Assembly (NCBI RefSeq): GCF_022012435.1
Contig: NZ_JAKLUA010000012.1
Coordinates: forward strand, 124,001-188,000
Length of the DNA: 64,000 nucleotides
Direction of reading: 5' to 3'
Source: Bradyrhizobium zhengyangense
Lineage (GTDB): Bacteria > Pseudomonadota > Alphaproteobacteria > Rhizobiales > Xanthobacteraceae
Numbering within the stretch: position 1 is the first letter of the stretch; each line of letters starts with the position of its first letter. The position numbers and the translations under genes are program-made. This document shows, piece by piece, positions 42,268-50,446 of the stretch. Under the pieces are notes generated by a model, which did no database searches, was not told where the DNA came from, and saw only the letters and a program-made list of their open reading frames with translations.

Positions 42268-42591
42268 ATGCTCGATCGCGACGAGGATATTCTGAAGGCG
42301 GCAGAGGACTGGCAGAAGGCCGGCCGTGGTGTCGCGCTGGCAACCGTTGTCGAGACTTGGGGCTCGGCCCCGCGCCCGGCGGGCTCGAGCCTCGTTATCA
42401 ACGACGAGGGCACCTTCCTGGGCTCGGTCTCCGGCGGCTGCGTCGAGGGTGCCGTGGTTACCGAGGCCATGGACGTGATCGAGAGCGGCAAACCCAAGAT
42501 GCTGGAGTTCGGCGTCGCCGACGAGACCGCCTGGAATGTCGGTCTGTCCTGCGGCGGCACCATCCGCGTCTTCGTCGAGAAGGTCGGCTGA
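42268..42591 (+). CDS. XdhC/CoxI N-terminal domain protein
   Basis: 107 residues carrying only the first XdhC domain: TVVETWGSAPRPAGSSLVIN, SVSGGCVEGAVV, and LSCGGTIRVFVE with the conserved Cys. XdhC proteins bind and protect the molybdenum cofactor and help its sulfuration before insertion. The Rossmann-type second domain is encoded separately by the next gene; in many bacteria both are one polypeptide. Confidence 0.88.
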   Translation: MLDRDEDILKAAEDWQKAGRGVALATVVETWGSAPRPAGSSLVINDEGTFLGSVSGGCVEGAVVTEAMDVIESGKPKMLEFGVADETAWNVGLSCGGTIRVFVEKVG

Positions 42592-42593
42592 CC

Positions 42594-43295
42594 GTGAAGC
42601 TCGCAATCCTGCATGAACTCAATGCCGAGCGCGCCGCGCGCCGGCCGGTGATTTTGCTGACCGACACCGAGAGCGGTGAGCAGCGCCTGGTGAAGGCTGC
42701 CGATTTCGCCAAGGATCCGCTGCGCGCGGAATTGGACAAACAGCTCCGCATGGGCAAGAGCGCCAATGTCGAGGCCGGCGGCAAGAAGCTGTTCTTCAAC
42801 GTCTACGCGCCAACCGCAAAGCTCGTCATTGTCGGCGCGGTCCATATCAGCCAGGCCCTGGCGCCGCTGGCGCGTTCTCTCGGCTATGACGTCACCGTCG
42901 TCGATCCGCGCACGGCCTTTGCGAGCCCCGAGCGCTTCCCTGATATTCCGCTCGTCGCCGAATGGCCCGACACGGCATTGCCGCCGCTCAATGTCGATGC
43001 GTACACCGCCTTCGTCGCCGTAACGCACGACCCCAAGATCGACGATCCAGCACTGCTGCATGCCTTCGAGCGCAACTGCTTCTATATCGGCGCGCTCGGC
43101 TCGCGGAAGACGCATGCCAAGCGCGGCGACCGGCTGCGGGCGCAGGGCGCCAAGGAAAGCGATATCGCGCGCATCCACGCGCCCATTGGGCTGGCGATCG
43201 GTGCGGTCTCTCCATCCGAGATCGCGGTGGCGATCATGGCCGAGATCACCGCGGTTCTGCGCCTGCCGCCCAAAGAAAAAGAAGAAGCGGCATGA
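42594..43295 (+). CDS. XdhC/CoxF Rossmann-domain protein
   Basis: 233 residues from the GTG at 42594, two bases after the previous stop. NAD-binding-like fold: LVIVGAVHISQALAPLARSL, VVDPRTAFASPERFP, VAVTHDPKIDDPALL and GALGSRKTHAKR, all XdhC_C hallmarks, plus an N-terminal segment (KLAILHELNAERAARRPVIL) typical of CoxF-like proteins. Together with the upstream half it forms the XdhC-type cofactor chaperone. Ends in ATGA overlap with the MoeA-MobA fusion. Confidence 0.9.
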   Translation: MKLAILHELNAERAARRPVILLTDTESGEQRLVKAADFAKDPLRAELDKQLRMGKSANVEAGGKKLFFNVYAPTAKLVIVGAVHISQALAPLARSLGYDVTVVDPRTAFASPERFPDIPLVAEWPDTALPPLNVDAYTAFVAVTHDPKIDDPALLHAFERNCFYIGALGSRKTHAKRGDRLRAQGAKESDIARIHAPIGLAIGAVSPSEIAVAIMAEITAVLRLPPKEKEEAA

Positions 43296-44896
43296 AATTC
43301 GGCCCGGCGAGTCCCAGGGATGCGATCGGCGGGGTGACCGTCCACACCCTGCGCCAGGGACCGCTCGTGCTGAAGAAAGGCACGACGATTGGGCCTGCCG
43401 AGGTCGAGCAGCTCGAGCGCGCCGGCATCAAGGACATCGTCGTGGTGCGGATGGAGGCGGGCGACGTCTCCGAGGATGTTGCCGCCGCCAGCATCGCGCT
43501 TGCGATCGGTGGCGAGGGCATCCATGTCGAGCGCGCCTTCACCGGCCGCGCCAATTTGTTCGCCGCGCAGCCGGGCGTGCTGGTGATCGACCGCGCCGCG
43601 GTCGACCGCATCAACAATGTCGACGAGGCCATCACCTTTGCCACGCTCGCCGCCTACAAGCCGGTGGTCGAAGGCGAGATGGTCGGCACCGTGAAGATCA
43701 TCCCGTTCGGCGTTGAAGGAAATTTGCGCGATGCCGCGGTGAGGGCCGCCGGCAAGGACGTGCTGAAAATCGCGCCCTATGTCGTCAAGCGTGTCGGTGT
43801 GGTCTCGACGTTGCTGCCGGGCTTGTCGTCCAAGGTGGTCGACAAGACACTGCGCGTGACCGCCGAGCGTCTCGCGCCGGCGGGTGCCAGCATCATCGCC
43901 GAACGGCGCGTACAGCATGAGGAGCGCGCGCTGTCGGCTGCGATCAAGGAATTGCTCGCGCTTGGCGCTGAGCTCGTGATCGTGTTCGGGGCATCGGCGA
44001 TCGCCGACCGCCGCGATGTGATCCCGGCTGCCGTTACCGGAATCGGCGGCGAGATCGAGCATTTCGGCATGCCGGTCGATCCCGGCAATCTGCTTTTGAT
44101 CGCGCGCGCCGGCAGCGTGCCGGTGCTCGGGGCGCCCGGCTGCGCGCGTTCTCCGGTCGAGAACGGTTTTGACTGGGTGCTGATGCGGCTGCTCGCCGGC
44201 ATCAAGGTGACGCGCTCCGAGCTGATGGGCATGGGCGTCGGCGGCCTGCTGATGGAGATCGTGACGCGCCCGCAGCCGCGCGCCAAGCCCGAGATCGAGG
44301 ACAACAGGCAGGTTGCGGCCATCGTGCTCGCGGCCGGCCGCTCCACCCGCATGGGCGGGCCGAACAAGCTGCTCGCCGAGCTCGACGGCAAGAAGCTGGT
44401 GCGGATCGCCACCGAGCAGGCGCTGGCGTCGAAAGCATCCGAGGTGATCGTCGTCACCGGCCATCAGACCGAGCTGGTCGAGCAGGCGTTGCAGGGACTG
44501 AAGGTGAAATTCGTCAAGAACCCGGATTTCGCCGGCGGCATCGCGGGCTCGGTCAAATCAGGCATCGCGGCGGTGTCTGACGCCAGCGATGGCGCCGTGA
44601 TCTGCCTCGGCGATATGCCGCTGATCGATGCCGGCCTGATCGATCGTCTCATCGACGGCTTTGCGCCGGATCGTGGCAATCTCATCGTCGTGCCCGTCAG
44701 CGAAGGCCGCCGCGGCAATCCGGTGCTGTGGTCGCGCCGCTTCTTCAAGGAATTGATGACGCTCGACGGCGACGTCGGCGCGCGGCATTTGATTGCCAAG
44801 CACACGGAAGCGGTGGCCGAAGTGCCTGTTGATGGCGAGGGCGCGTTTCTCGACATCGACACGCCGCAGGCCTTGGAAGCTGCTAGAGGCGGATGA
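43292..44896 (+). CDS. Fusion of molybdopterin-binding (MoeA-like) and MobA/MocA-like nucleotidyltransferase
   Basis: 534 residues from the ATG at 43292. N-terminal part (about 1-330) is a molybdopterin-binding MoeA-type region, including VIVFGASAIADRRDVIPAAV and GAPGCARSPVENGFDW. The C-terminal part (about 335-534) is a nucleotidyltransferase: AIVLAAGRSTRMGGPNKLL, GDMPLIDAGLIDRLI and LDIDTPQAL. The second domain resembles MocA, the CTP:molybdopterin cytidylyltransferase, which makes MCD, the cofactor form used by CO dehydrogenases. This fits a dedicated cofactor supply for the Cox-type enzyme. Fusion is known in alphaproteobacteria. Confidence 0.9.
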   Translation: MKFGPASPRDAIGGVTVHTLRQGPLVLKKGTTIGPAEVEQLERAGIKDIVVVRMEAGDVSEDVAAASIALAIGGEGIHVERAFTGRANLFAAQPGVLVIDRAAVDRINNVDEAITFATLAAYKPVVEGEMVGTVKIIPFGVEGNLRDAAVRAAGKDVLKIAPYVVKRVGVVSTLLPGLSSKVVDKTLRVTAERLAPAGASIIAERRVQHEERALSAAIKELLALGAELVIVFGASAIADRRDVIPAAVTGIGGEIEHFGMPVDPGNLLLIARAGSVPVLGAPGCARSPVENGFDWVLMRLLAGIKVTRSELMGMGVGGLLMEIVTRPQPRAKPEIEDNRQVAAIVLAAGRSTRMGGPNKLLAELDGKKLVRIATEQALASKASEVIVVTGHQTELVEQALQGLKVKFVKNPDFAGGIAGSVKSGIAAVSDASDGAVICLGDMPLIDAGLIDRLIDGFAPDRGNLIVVPVSEGRRGNPVLWSRRFFKELMTLDGDVGARHLIAKHTEAVAEVPVDGEGAFLDIDTPQALEAARGG

Positions 44897-44914
44897 AGGT
44901 GCCGTAACTTCGTA

Positions 44915-44965
44915 GGGTGGGTTAGACAGCGGCGGCGCGAAGCGCAGTCCGCTGGCGTAACCCAC
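44915..44965. repeat. Inverted repeat, GGTGGGTTA family
   Basis: Perfect 9-base arms GGTGGGTTA (44915-44923) and TAACCCACC (44957-44965) around a GC-rich centre. A second, degenerate unit with GGCGGATT and AATCCACC arms is at 44992-45018. Same family as 13590-13615. Confidence 0.7.
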
Positions 44966-45112
44966 CACTTCCGTTTCCGCAGTGACACATTTGGCGGATT
45001 TACGCTTCGCTAATCCACCCGACGGCTCCTCGATTTCAACTCTCCATTCACCATCTGGAAACGGTCCCAGCTTAGAGTCGCCTGCACCTGCCTTGGGGGG
45101 AGGGGTTTTTCC

Positions 45113-45502
45113 ATGGTTTCGAACCTCGTCGCGCGCCGTTGCGCGATGTTTTTCTTTGCGCTGTCGATCTGTGTCGCTGGCGCCCGTCACATCACCGAGG
45201 CTCATGCGGCCGGCGCCTTTGCCGTCGGCAGGTGCGGCGCCTATGGCCAAGCCTATGATTACGGCGCCGAGCACGAGGCGCGTGCCGCCGCTCAAAAGCA
45301 GTGCAAGGGTGAATGCACGACGGTGACAATGAAGCGGGCCTGTGCGGCCATGTCAGTCGACATGACCAACCCCTGTGGCGCTTATGGCTACGCCGTGAAG
45401 CCGAAGATCTCGGCCTCGCTCAACGCCGCCACCCGCGAATGCTACAAATATGGCGGCAAGGAATGCGTGATCCGTGCCTGGGCCTGCGACGCCAAGGGGT
45501 GA
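45113..45502 (+). CDS. Secreted DUF4189-type protein
   Basis: 129 residues from the ATG at 45113, preceded by GGGGGGAGGGG. A signal peptide (about 1-33, MFFFALSICVAGARHITEAHA region) is followed by a Cys-rich domain with FAVGRCGAYGQAYDYGAEHE and AAQKQCKGECTTVT, matching DUF4189. These cell-wall/periplasmic proteins have unknown function. Six or more cysteines suggest disulfides. Monocistronic. Confidence 0.82.
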   Translation: MVSNLVARRCAMFFFALSICVAGARHITEAHAAGAFAVGRCGAYGQAYDYGAEHEARAAAQKQCKGECTTVTMKRACAAMSVDMTNPCGAYGYAVKPKISASLNAATRECYKYGGKECVIRAWACDAKG

Positions 45503-45520
45503 TCAAGGGTTGAGCTGCGG

Positions 45521-47341
45521 TTAGCGCAGCCATCCCGCGTTGGCTTGCACCAGCTTGACCGGCTGCTCCGGCGCGTCGATCGACCAGGGCACCTTGGCCC
45601 CGGTGAATTCCGACCAGGCTTTTAGCAGGCGGACCTCGACGCCGACCATGGCGTGGGCCTGCCAGCCCGCGATCGCGGCTGCCGCCATGCCGCTGCCGGT
45701 CGCGCCGGCGTTGACGTCGGCAAGCAGTGACGTCGTCGTCGCCATGTCATTGTAGACGCCGAGCTGCTGCTGAAGGTCGGCCAGCCTGCGCGAAAATCGC
45801 TTTGCGGATTTGCCGTGCCCGCAGAGCGGAAGCAGGAAGTCGGCGACGTAGCGCAGCTTCTTGGCGGCGAGGCGGACACGATGCCGCTCCTCGATCGGCA
45901 GCGATTTGAAACGGCGACCGCGCTTCAGCACCTTGGCATGCTGCGCCGACAGGATGTTGCGGGCGAAATTGATCGCCGGCTCTGCCAGTTGCGCCAGGCC
46001 TTCGGGCGCAACGTCGCTGCGCCAGCCGCGCGCTTCGATCCAGGCGCCGAGCCCGATCACGAAGTAAGCGCAGCGCCGGTCGGCAAGGGCGCGGCGGGCC
46101 TCGTCGTAGAAGCTCGCGCGGCGTTCGTCGGCGAGCGCGCCGAGCGTGTCGAAGCCTGCAACCGACGGGCAACCCTCCGCAACGGTGTGCAACGTTTCCT
46201 GCCGGAACACATCCCAATCACGCGCGCCCGAAAGGCTACCCGCAAGCCATTTTGCTTCGGCGCGCATCAGGTCGAGCTTGGCCAGCGACACCACCGACCG
46301 CATCAGGTCCAGCGCGGAGCGCAGGCGGCGCAGCGCGACGCGAAGCTGATGCATCCCCTCGGGGTCGCGGCCATCCTCGGCGGCAGGCAACGCCTGGAGC
46401 AAGTGCAGGAGACAGGATCGCAGGATCTCGGAGAAGGCCTCGTCCAGCGAGATCGACGGATCGAGACGAAGCTTCGGCGGCTTCGGTGTGCGCGGCGGCG
46501 TATCGGCCGCGAGGTCAAATCCACGCGCCGATTTGGTGCGGATCGACGGCTTCACTTGACCATGCTCGGCGAGCCGAAGCGCGAGGTCCCAGATCGCGGA
46601 CGGGCTGCCGCTCCTAAGCTCCAGCTCGATCTCGCTGACGGGCAGCGAGCGATCGCCTGACGTCAGATGGCCATGATCAAAGGCGACCTCGACCGTGCCC
46701 GACGGCAAGTCGACGAGGCGTTGATGCCGGTGGATATCGCTGCGGAAGACGGCTTCGATCGGGTGACGCTCCAGCTCGGCGCGCAGCTTGTCCGAAACGA
46801 GCGGCATCGCCAGCGCGATATCGGGCGCCATCGACGGCACCGCTGCCTCCCACTCGCCACGTCGCAGCGGATCGTTGCTGGATTCCGTTTTCACGGTCTG
46901 CGTGAATCGCGTGCCGCTCTGGCGAACCCTGAAGCTGAATCCATCGCGGCGAAGCGTGCGCTTGGGCGTATCGTAGTAGACAGCCTTGAGATGCTTGCGC
47001 GCCCCCTTGTTGCGCGCATTCGCGGCGATGATCGGCGCATCGTTGAAGTCAGCCAGACGATCGGAGTCCACGAGCAGCTTGAGTTCGATTTCAGTCGCGC
47101 GAGGCACACCGTCGCGGGGCGAAGACACATCCGGCCTCGTCGCATCGGCGCGAATATCTTCGGCGGACAGGTCGGCGTGAGAGAAACCGCTGCGCGGGGG
47201 CCCGTTGTCGGAGATTTCGGAACCAGGCTTTTGTTCCGCGTTGGAAGTTGCGGCGTTCCTGATCGCAATGTGTTGATTGTTTGACCCGGCGAGACGCCGC
47301 CTCGGTTCGAGGGCTCCCTTGATGGCGTCAATTTCGGACAT
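45521..47341 (-). CDS. CYTH and CHAD domain protein
   Basis: 606 residues. A disordered N-terminus of about 75 residues precedes a CYTH domain with the ExExK motif (TEIELKLLVD) and later RSDIHRHQRLVD and EVAFDHGHL, as in triphosphate-tunnel enzymes. A CHAD domain (about 290-600) follows, with conserved His-containing helices (GMHQLRVALRRLRSALDLM, LPIEERHRVRLAAKKLRY). CYTH-CHAD proteins hydrolyse or bind inorganic triphosphate/polyphosphate. Convergent with the DUF4189 gene. No partner kinase (ppk) nearby. Confidence 0.93.
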   Translation of the reverse strand: MSEIDAIKGALEPRRRLAGSNNQHIAIRNAATSNAEQKPGSEISDNGPPRSGFSHADLSAEDIRADATRPDVSSPRDGVPRATEIELKLLVDSDRLADFNDAPIIAANARNKGARKHLKAVYYDTPKRTLRRDGFSFRVRQSGTRFTQTVKTESSNDPLRRGEWEAAVPSMAPDIALAMPLVSDKLRAELERHPIEAVFRSDIHRHQRLVDLPSGTVEVAFDHGHLTSGDRSLPVSEIELELRSGSPSAIWDLALRLAEHGQVKPSIRTKSARGFDLAADTPPRTPKPPKLRLDPSISLDEAFSEILRSCLLHLLQALPAAEDGRDPEGMHQLRVALRRLRSALDLMRSVVSLAKLDLMRAEAKWLAGSLSGARDWDVFRQETLHTVAEGCPSVAGFDTLGALADERRASFYDEARRALADRRCAYFVIGLGAWIEARGWRSDVAPEGLAQLAEPAINFARNILSAQHAKVLKRGRRFKSLPIEERHRVRLAAKKLRYVADFLLPLCGHGKSAKRFSRRLADLQQQLGVYNDMATTTSLLADVNAGATGSGMAAAAIAGWQAHAMVGVEVRLLKAWSEFTGAKVPWSIDAPEQPVKLVQANAGWLR

Positions 47342-47541
47342 TCGCAGCTTTATGACAGTTCAGTGACGGGCATCGACATATATCCGAGTTGTCCTGCGGA
47401 GAGAAGCACAGCCGATCGCATCCCGCATTGAAATTTCTACGCTGTGATCGCCCGGACAATCCGCGTTACATTGACATAAGCCGTCGCAGCGCTCGGAATT
47501 TCTTTTTCTTTCCAGACGCTTGGATGTGCGCGGGAGAGTTC

Positions 47542-47952
47542 ATGCAGTTCGATACCAAGATTGCCGTTGTCATTCGCAACGACCTCCAGACTTGGCAGAA
47601 GCTCAATGTTGCGTCATTCCTGACGAGCGGCGTCGCGGCTGCTTTTCCGGAGTGCATCGGCGATGCCTATGAGGACGCATCGTCCACGAAGTATCTTGCG
47701 CTGATCGGCCAACCGATCCTGATCTATGGTGCCGATGGTCCGGCGCTGTCGCGTGCACTCGATCGCGCACTCACGCGCAATGTCACGCCGGCGGTCTATA
47801 CCGAGGACATGTTCAAGACCACGCATGATGCTGCCAATCGCGCAGCTGTGAGAGCGGTCGCGCGCGGCGATCTCAATCTCGTCGGCCTCGCAATGCGCGC
47901 CGAGAGGAAGGTGATCGACAAGATCGTCGATGGATTGAAGTTCCATAGCTGA
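47542..47952 (+). CDS. DUF2000 family protein
   Basis: 136 residues from the ATG at 47542 with GGGAGAG upstream. The MQFDTKIAVVIRNDLQTWQK start, LIGQPILIYGADG and the C-terminal LVGLAMRAERKVIDKIVDGL are typical DUF2000, a PTH2-like fold of unknown function. The open frame upstream of 47542 is not conserved. Cytoplasmic. Stands between a divergent CYTH-CHAD gene and a same-strand alcohol dehydrogenase. Confidence 0.85.
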   Translation: MQFDTKIAVVIRNDLQTWQKLNVASFLTSGVAAAFPECIGDAYEDASSTKYLALIGQPILIYGADGPALSRALDRALTRNVTPAVYTEDMFKTTHDAANRAAVRAVARGDLNLVGLAMRAERKVIDKIVDGLKFHS

Positions 47953-48083
47953 CGCCAGGCGCGCTCTGCGCTGCCGCGGGCGTTCTGCGCAGCGCGACCA
48001 ATAAACTTGCGTCGTTTGACTCCAATCAAGTGAGACCTGGGCGGTATCGCTAGTCTGCTTACGTAATGCAATGGAGCAGACCG

Positions 48084-49109
48084 ATGCCGACCATGAAAGC
48101 CGCTGTTGTCAAACAATTCGGCAAGCCCCTGGCGATTGAGGATGTGCCGGTACCGCAGCCCGGTCCCGGCGAAGTTCTGGTCAAGGTGAAGGCCTGCGGT
48201 GTCTGCCACACCGATCTGCACGCCGCCTCCGGTGACTGGCCGGTCAAGCCGGTGCCGCCGTTCATTCCCGGCCATGAAGCAGCCGGCATCGTCGCGGCGC
48301 TCGGACCCGGCGTCAAAAATCTGAAGGTCGGCGATGCTGTCGGCGTCGCCTGGCTGCACGATGCCTGCATGTCGTGCGAATATTGCGAGACCGGCTGGGA
48401 GACGCTGTGCGAGCATCAGCACAACACTGGCTACAGCGTGAACGGCGGCTTTGCCGAATATGTCATCGCTTCGGCGGCCTTTGCGGCGAAGCTGCCGCCG
48501 ACGATCGATTTCGCGGCTGTTGCGCCGATCCTTTGCGCTGGTGTCACCACCTACAAGGGACTGAAGGAGACCGACGCGCGGCCCGGCGAGTGGGTCGCGA
48601 TCTCAGGCGTCGGCGGGCTCGGCCATGTCGCGATCCAGTACGCCAAGGCGATGGGGTTCAAGGTCGCGGCGATTGATATCGCCCAGGACAAGCTCGAGCT
48701 CGCGCGCGAGACCGGTGCCGATCTCGCGGTCAACGCGCTCGCAAGCGATGCCGTTGACAAGGTGCTCACAGCGAGCGGAGGAGGGGCTCACGGCGTGCTG
48801 GTCACGGCGGTGTCGACCGCCGCGTTTGCTCAGGCGCTGAAGATGGTGCGGCGGAAGGGCACCGTCAGCCTCGTCGGCCTGCCGCCGGGTGAATTCCCGA
48901 CGCCGATCTTCGATGTCGTGCTCAAGCGCATCACCGTGCGCGGCTCCATCGTCGGGACCCGCAGGGATCTCGACGAAGCCATTGCGTTCGCTGCGGACGG
49001 CAAGGTGAAGGCCGAAGTGACGAAAATGCCGCTTGCGCAAATCAACAACGTGTTCGAGCGGATGAAGGCCGGTACGATCAACGGCCGCATGGTGCTCGAC
49101 TTTGGCTAA
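48084..49109 (+). CDS. adhA: Zinc-dependent NAD alcohol dehydrogenase
   Basis: 341 residues from the ATG at 48084 with GGAG seven bases before; an ATG at 48066 would add six codons and is less likely. Medium-chain dehydrogenase: catalytic zinc Cys in CGVCHTDLH, GHEAAG, structural zinc cysteines in CMSCEYCETGWETLC, and Rossmann GVGGLGHVAIQYAKAMG. Matches the AdhP/AdhA propanol-preferring type that oxidises primary alcohols or reduces aldehydes. Stands alone; convergent with the GFA gene. Confidence 0.92.
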   Translation: MPTMKAAVVKQFGKPLAIEDVPVPQPGPGEVLVKVKACGVCHTDLHAASGDWPVKPVPPFIPGHEAAGIVAALGPGVKNLKVGDAVGVAWLHDACMSCEYCETGWETLCEHQHNTGYSVNGGFAEYVIASAAFAAKLPPTIDFAAVAPILCAGVTTYKGLKETDARPGEWVAISGVGGLGHVAIQYAKAMGFKVAAIDIAQDKLELARETGADLAVNALASDAVDKVLTASGGGAHGVLVTAVSTAAFAQALKMVRRKGTVSLVGLPPGEFPTPIFDVVLKRITVRGSIVGTRRDLDEAIAFAADGKVKAEVTKMPLAQINNVFERMKAGTINGRMVLDFG

Positions 49110-49113
49110 ACTC

Positions 49114-49527
49114 TCAGCCCGGCGGCATCCTCTCGAACTTCGTCAGGCCGGAATCGAGAGGATCCCAATCATACGCGCGCACGGCGTAGGTGATCGCTTG
49201 CGGCTTGTAGCGGGCCGGCTCGTCGAGGCTGGCAGCGCGGATGGTGAAGATATCGGGCATGGCCTTGAAGGTCATGTAAACGGCGACGCCGCATTCGGGG
49301 CAGAAGGCGCGCGTCTTCACGTTGCCGCTGTCGCCGGTCATGTCCCATGTCCTGGCTTCGCCCGTCACCGTGACGCCGCCGCGCGGAAAGGTGGCGTAGG
49401 AGCCGTGGCCGGTGCCGCTTTCACGCTGGCAGTCCCGGCACTGGCAATGGTTGGAGAACATGGGCTCGCCGACAATCGAATAGCGGATCACGCCGCAGGC
49501 GCAGCCGCCGGTATAGGGCTTGGTCAT
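49114..49527 (-). CDS. GFA-family protein (glutathione-dependent formaldehyde-activating enzyme-like)
   Basis: 137 residues. Cysteine zinc-site pattern of the Gfa/CENP-V fold: GGCACGVIRY, CQCRDCQRESGTGH and AFCPECGVAVY. Name derives from Gfa, which binds glutathione; most family members have no proven activity. Twelve bases after the SRPBCC gene, so it belongs to the ArsR-SRPBCC operon. Confidence 0.9.
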   Translation of the reverse strand: MTKPYTGGCACGVIRYSIVGEPMFSNHCQCRDCQRESGTGHGSYATFPRGGVTVTGEARTWDMTGDSGNVKTRAFCPECGVAVYMTFKAMPDIFTIRAASLDEPARYKPQAITYAVRAYDWDPLDSGLTKFERMPPG

Positions 49528-49539
49528 CGCATTAACTCC

Positions 49540-50004
49540 TCAACTGTCTTCGCCGCTGATTTCGTCGAGCTGCCGAATGACCTTCTTCCATCCGCCGCTC
49601 ATGACGGTGTAGGCGCTGTCGTTCCTCGGCATGACGAAGCCCGCATGAACCAGCTGAATGCGCGTGCCGGCTTCGACCGGGGTGAGGGACCAGGTCACAA
49701 CAGTGTCGAGCGGCGCGCCGTAGCCGGTGTTGCGTTCATCGCCACCCGTCCAGGCGTAGACCAGACGCCGGTTCGGGACGACTTCCAGGACGCGGCAATG
49801 GATGACGCCGTCCCAGTGGCCGCCCGGCTTGGTCTGGTAGGTGAAGACATTGCCTTCGACAGCCTCGAAGCCGGTCGGTGGCATGAGCCAGCGCGCGATC
49901 AACTGGGCAGATGTCAGCACCTTCCAGACCGTCTCCGGCGCGTGAGGGAGCACCTCGTCCATCACGATATCTTTGGTTTCGGCTTTCAACGCGGCTGCAC
50001 TCAC
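49540..50004 (-). CDS. SRPBCC (AHSA1-like) protein
   Basis: 154 residues from a GTG start overlapping the ArsR gene by GTGA. The fold's hallmarks are DEVLPHAPETVWKVLTSAQL, WLMPPTGFEAVEGNVF, and the C-terminal GWKKVIRQLDEI. Ligand-binding proteins of this type are commonly paired with ArsR regulators (HTH plus START pairs), often in small-molecule response. Second gene of a three-gene operon. Confidence 0.9.
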   Translation of the reverse strand: MSAAALKAETKDIVMDEVLPHAPETVWKVLTSAQLIARWLMPPTGFEAVEGNVFTYQTKPGGHWDGVIHCRVLEVVPNRRLVYAWTGGDERNTGYGAPLDTVVTWSLTPVEAGTRIQLVHAGFVMPRNDSAYTVMSGGWKKVIRQLDEISGEDS

Positions 50005-50336
50005 GGGTCGATCTCCTTCAACAGGTCACGCAGGTTCTGGAAGCGCTCGCGCCAGAAGACACCGTAATGATCCATCCAGGTGACCAGCGGTTCGAGACCT
50101 TGCGGCGCGGCGCGGTAGTAGACGTTGCGGCCCTCGGCGCGCTCGGCGACGAGGCCCGCCTGCTTCAACGATTTCAAATGTTGCGAGATCGCGCCCTGCG
50201 TCACGCCACTGCCGCGCGTCAGCTCGGCGACGCTGATCTCCTTGCTGTCGAACACGCGCTCGAACACCGCGCGCCGGGTCGGATCGGCGAGGGCGCGCAT
50301 GACGGCGGTGACGGGACTGGGGGCGGCATCGATCAT
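50001..50336 (-). CDS. ArsR-family transcriptional regulator
   Basis: 111 residues. Winged HTH with RALADPTRRAVFERV, then GVTQGAISQHLKSLKQAGL and AEGRNVYYRA. It lacks the CxC metal site of ArsR, so it is likely a small-molecule or ligand-free type. The -10 box ends six bases before the ATG, so its mRNA appears leaderless; a 34-base palindromic operator covers the promoter. Divergent from a TetR regulator. Confidence 0.93.
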   Translation of the reverse strand: MIDAAPSPVTAVMRALADPTRRAVFERVFDSKEISVAELTRGSGVTQGAISQHLKSLKQAGLVAERAEGRNVYYRAAPQGLEPLVTWMDHYGVFWRERFQNLRDLLKEIDP

Positions 50337-50342
50337 GTCAAC

Positions 50343-50378
50343 AGATTAGTATTCGCTAATGCATTAGTCAATACTAAT
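50343..50378 (-). promoter_or_regulatory. ArsR promoter with nested palindromic operator
   Basis: Minus-strand -35 TTGACT (50371-50366), 17-base spacer, -10 TAATCT (50348-50343). The outer arms ATTAGTATT (50345-50353) and AATACTAAT (50370-50378) are perfect, and a perfect palindrome CTAATGCATTAG (50356-50367) is nested within. The ATG at 50336 lies six bases after the -10. Confidence 0.75.
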
Positions 50379-50411
50379 TTGTTTGAGCGACGATCGAGTC
50401 AGCCCCTCTCA

Positions 50412-50440
50412 TTGACTATGACTGACTAGTCAGTCATAAA
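50412..50440 (+). promoter_or_regulatory. TetR promoter with perfect 22-base palindromic operator
   Basis: -35 TTGACT (50412-50417), 17-base spacer, -10 CATAAA (50435-50440). A perfect 22-base palindrome runs from 50417 to 50438 with half-site TATGACTGACT, covering the spacer and reaching into both boxes. The ATG at 50447 follows the -10 by six bases. Confidence 0.78.
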
Positions 50441-50446
50441 TGCAAA

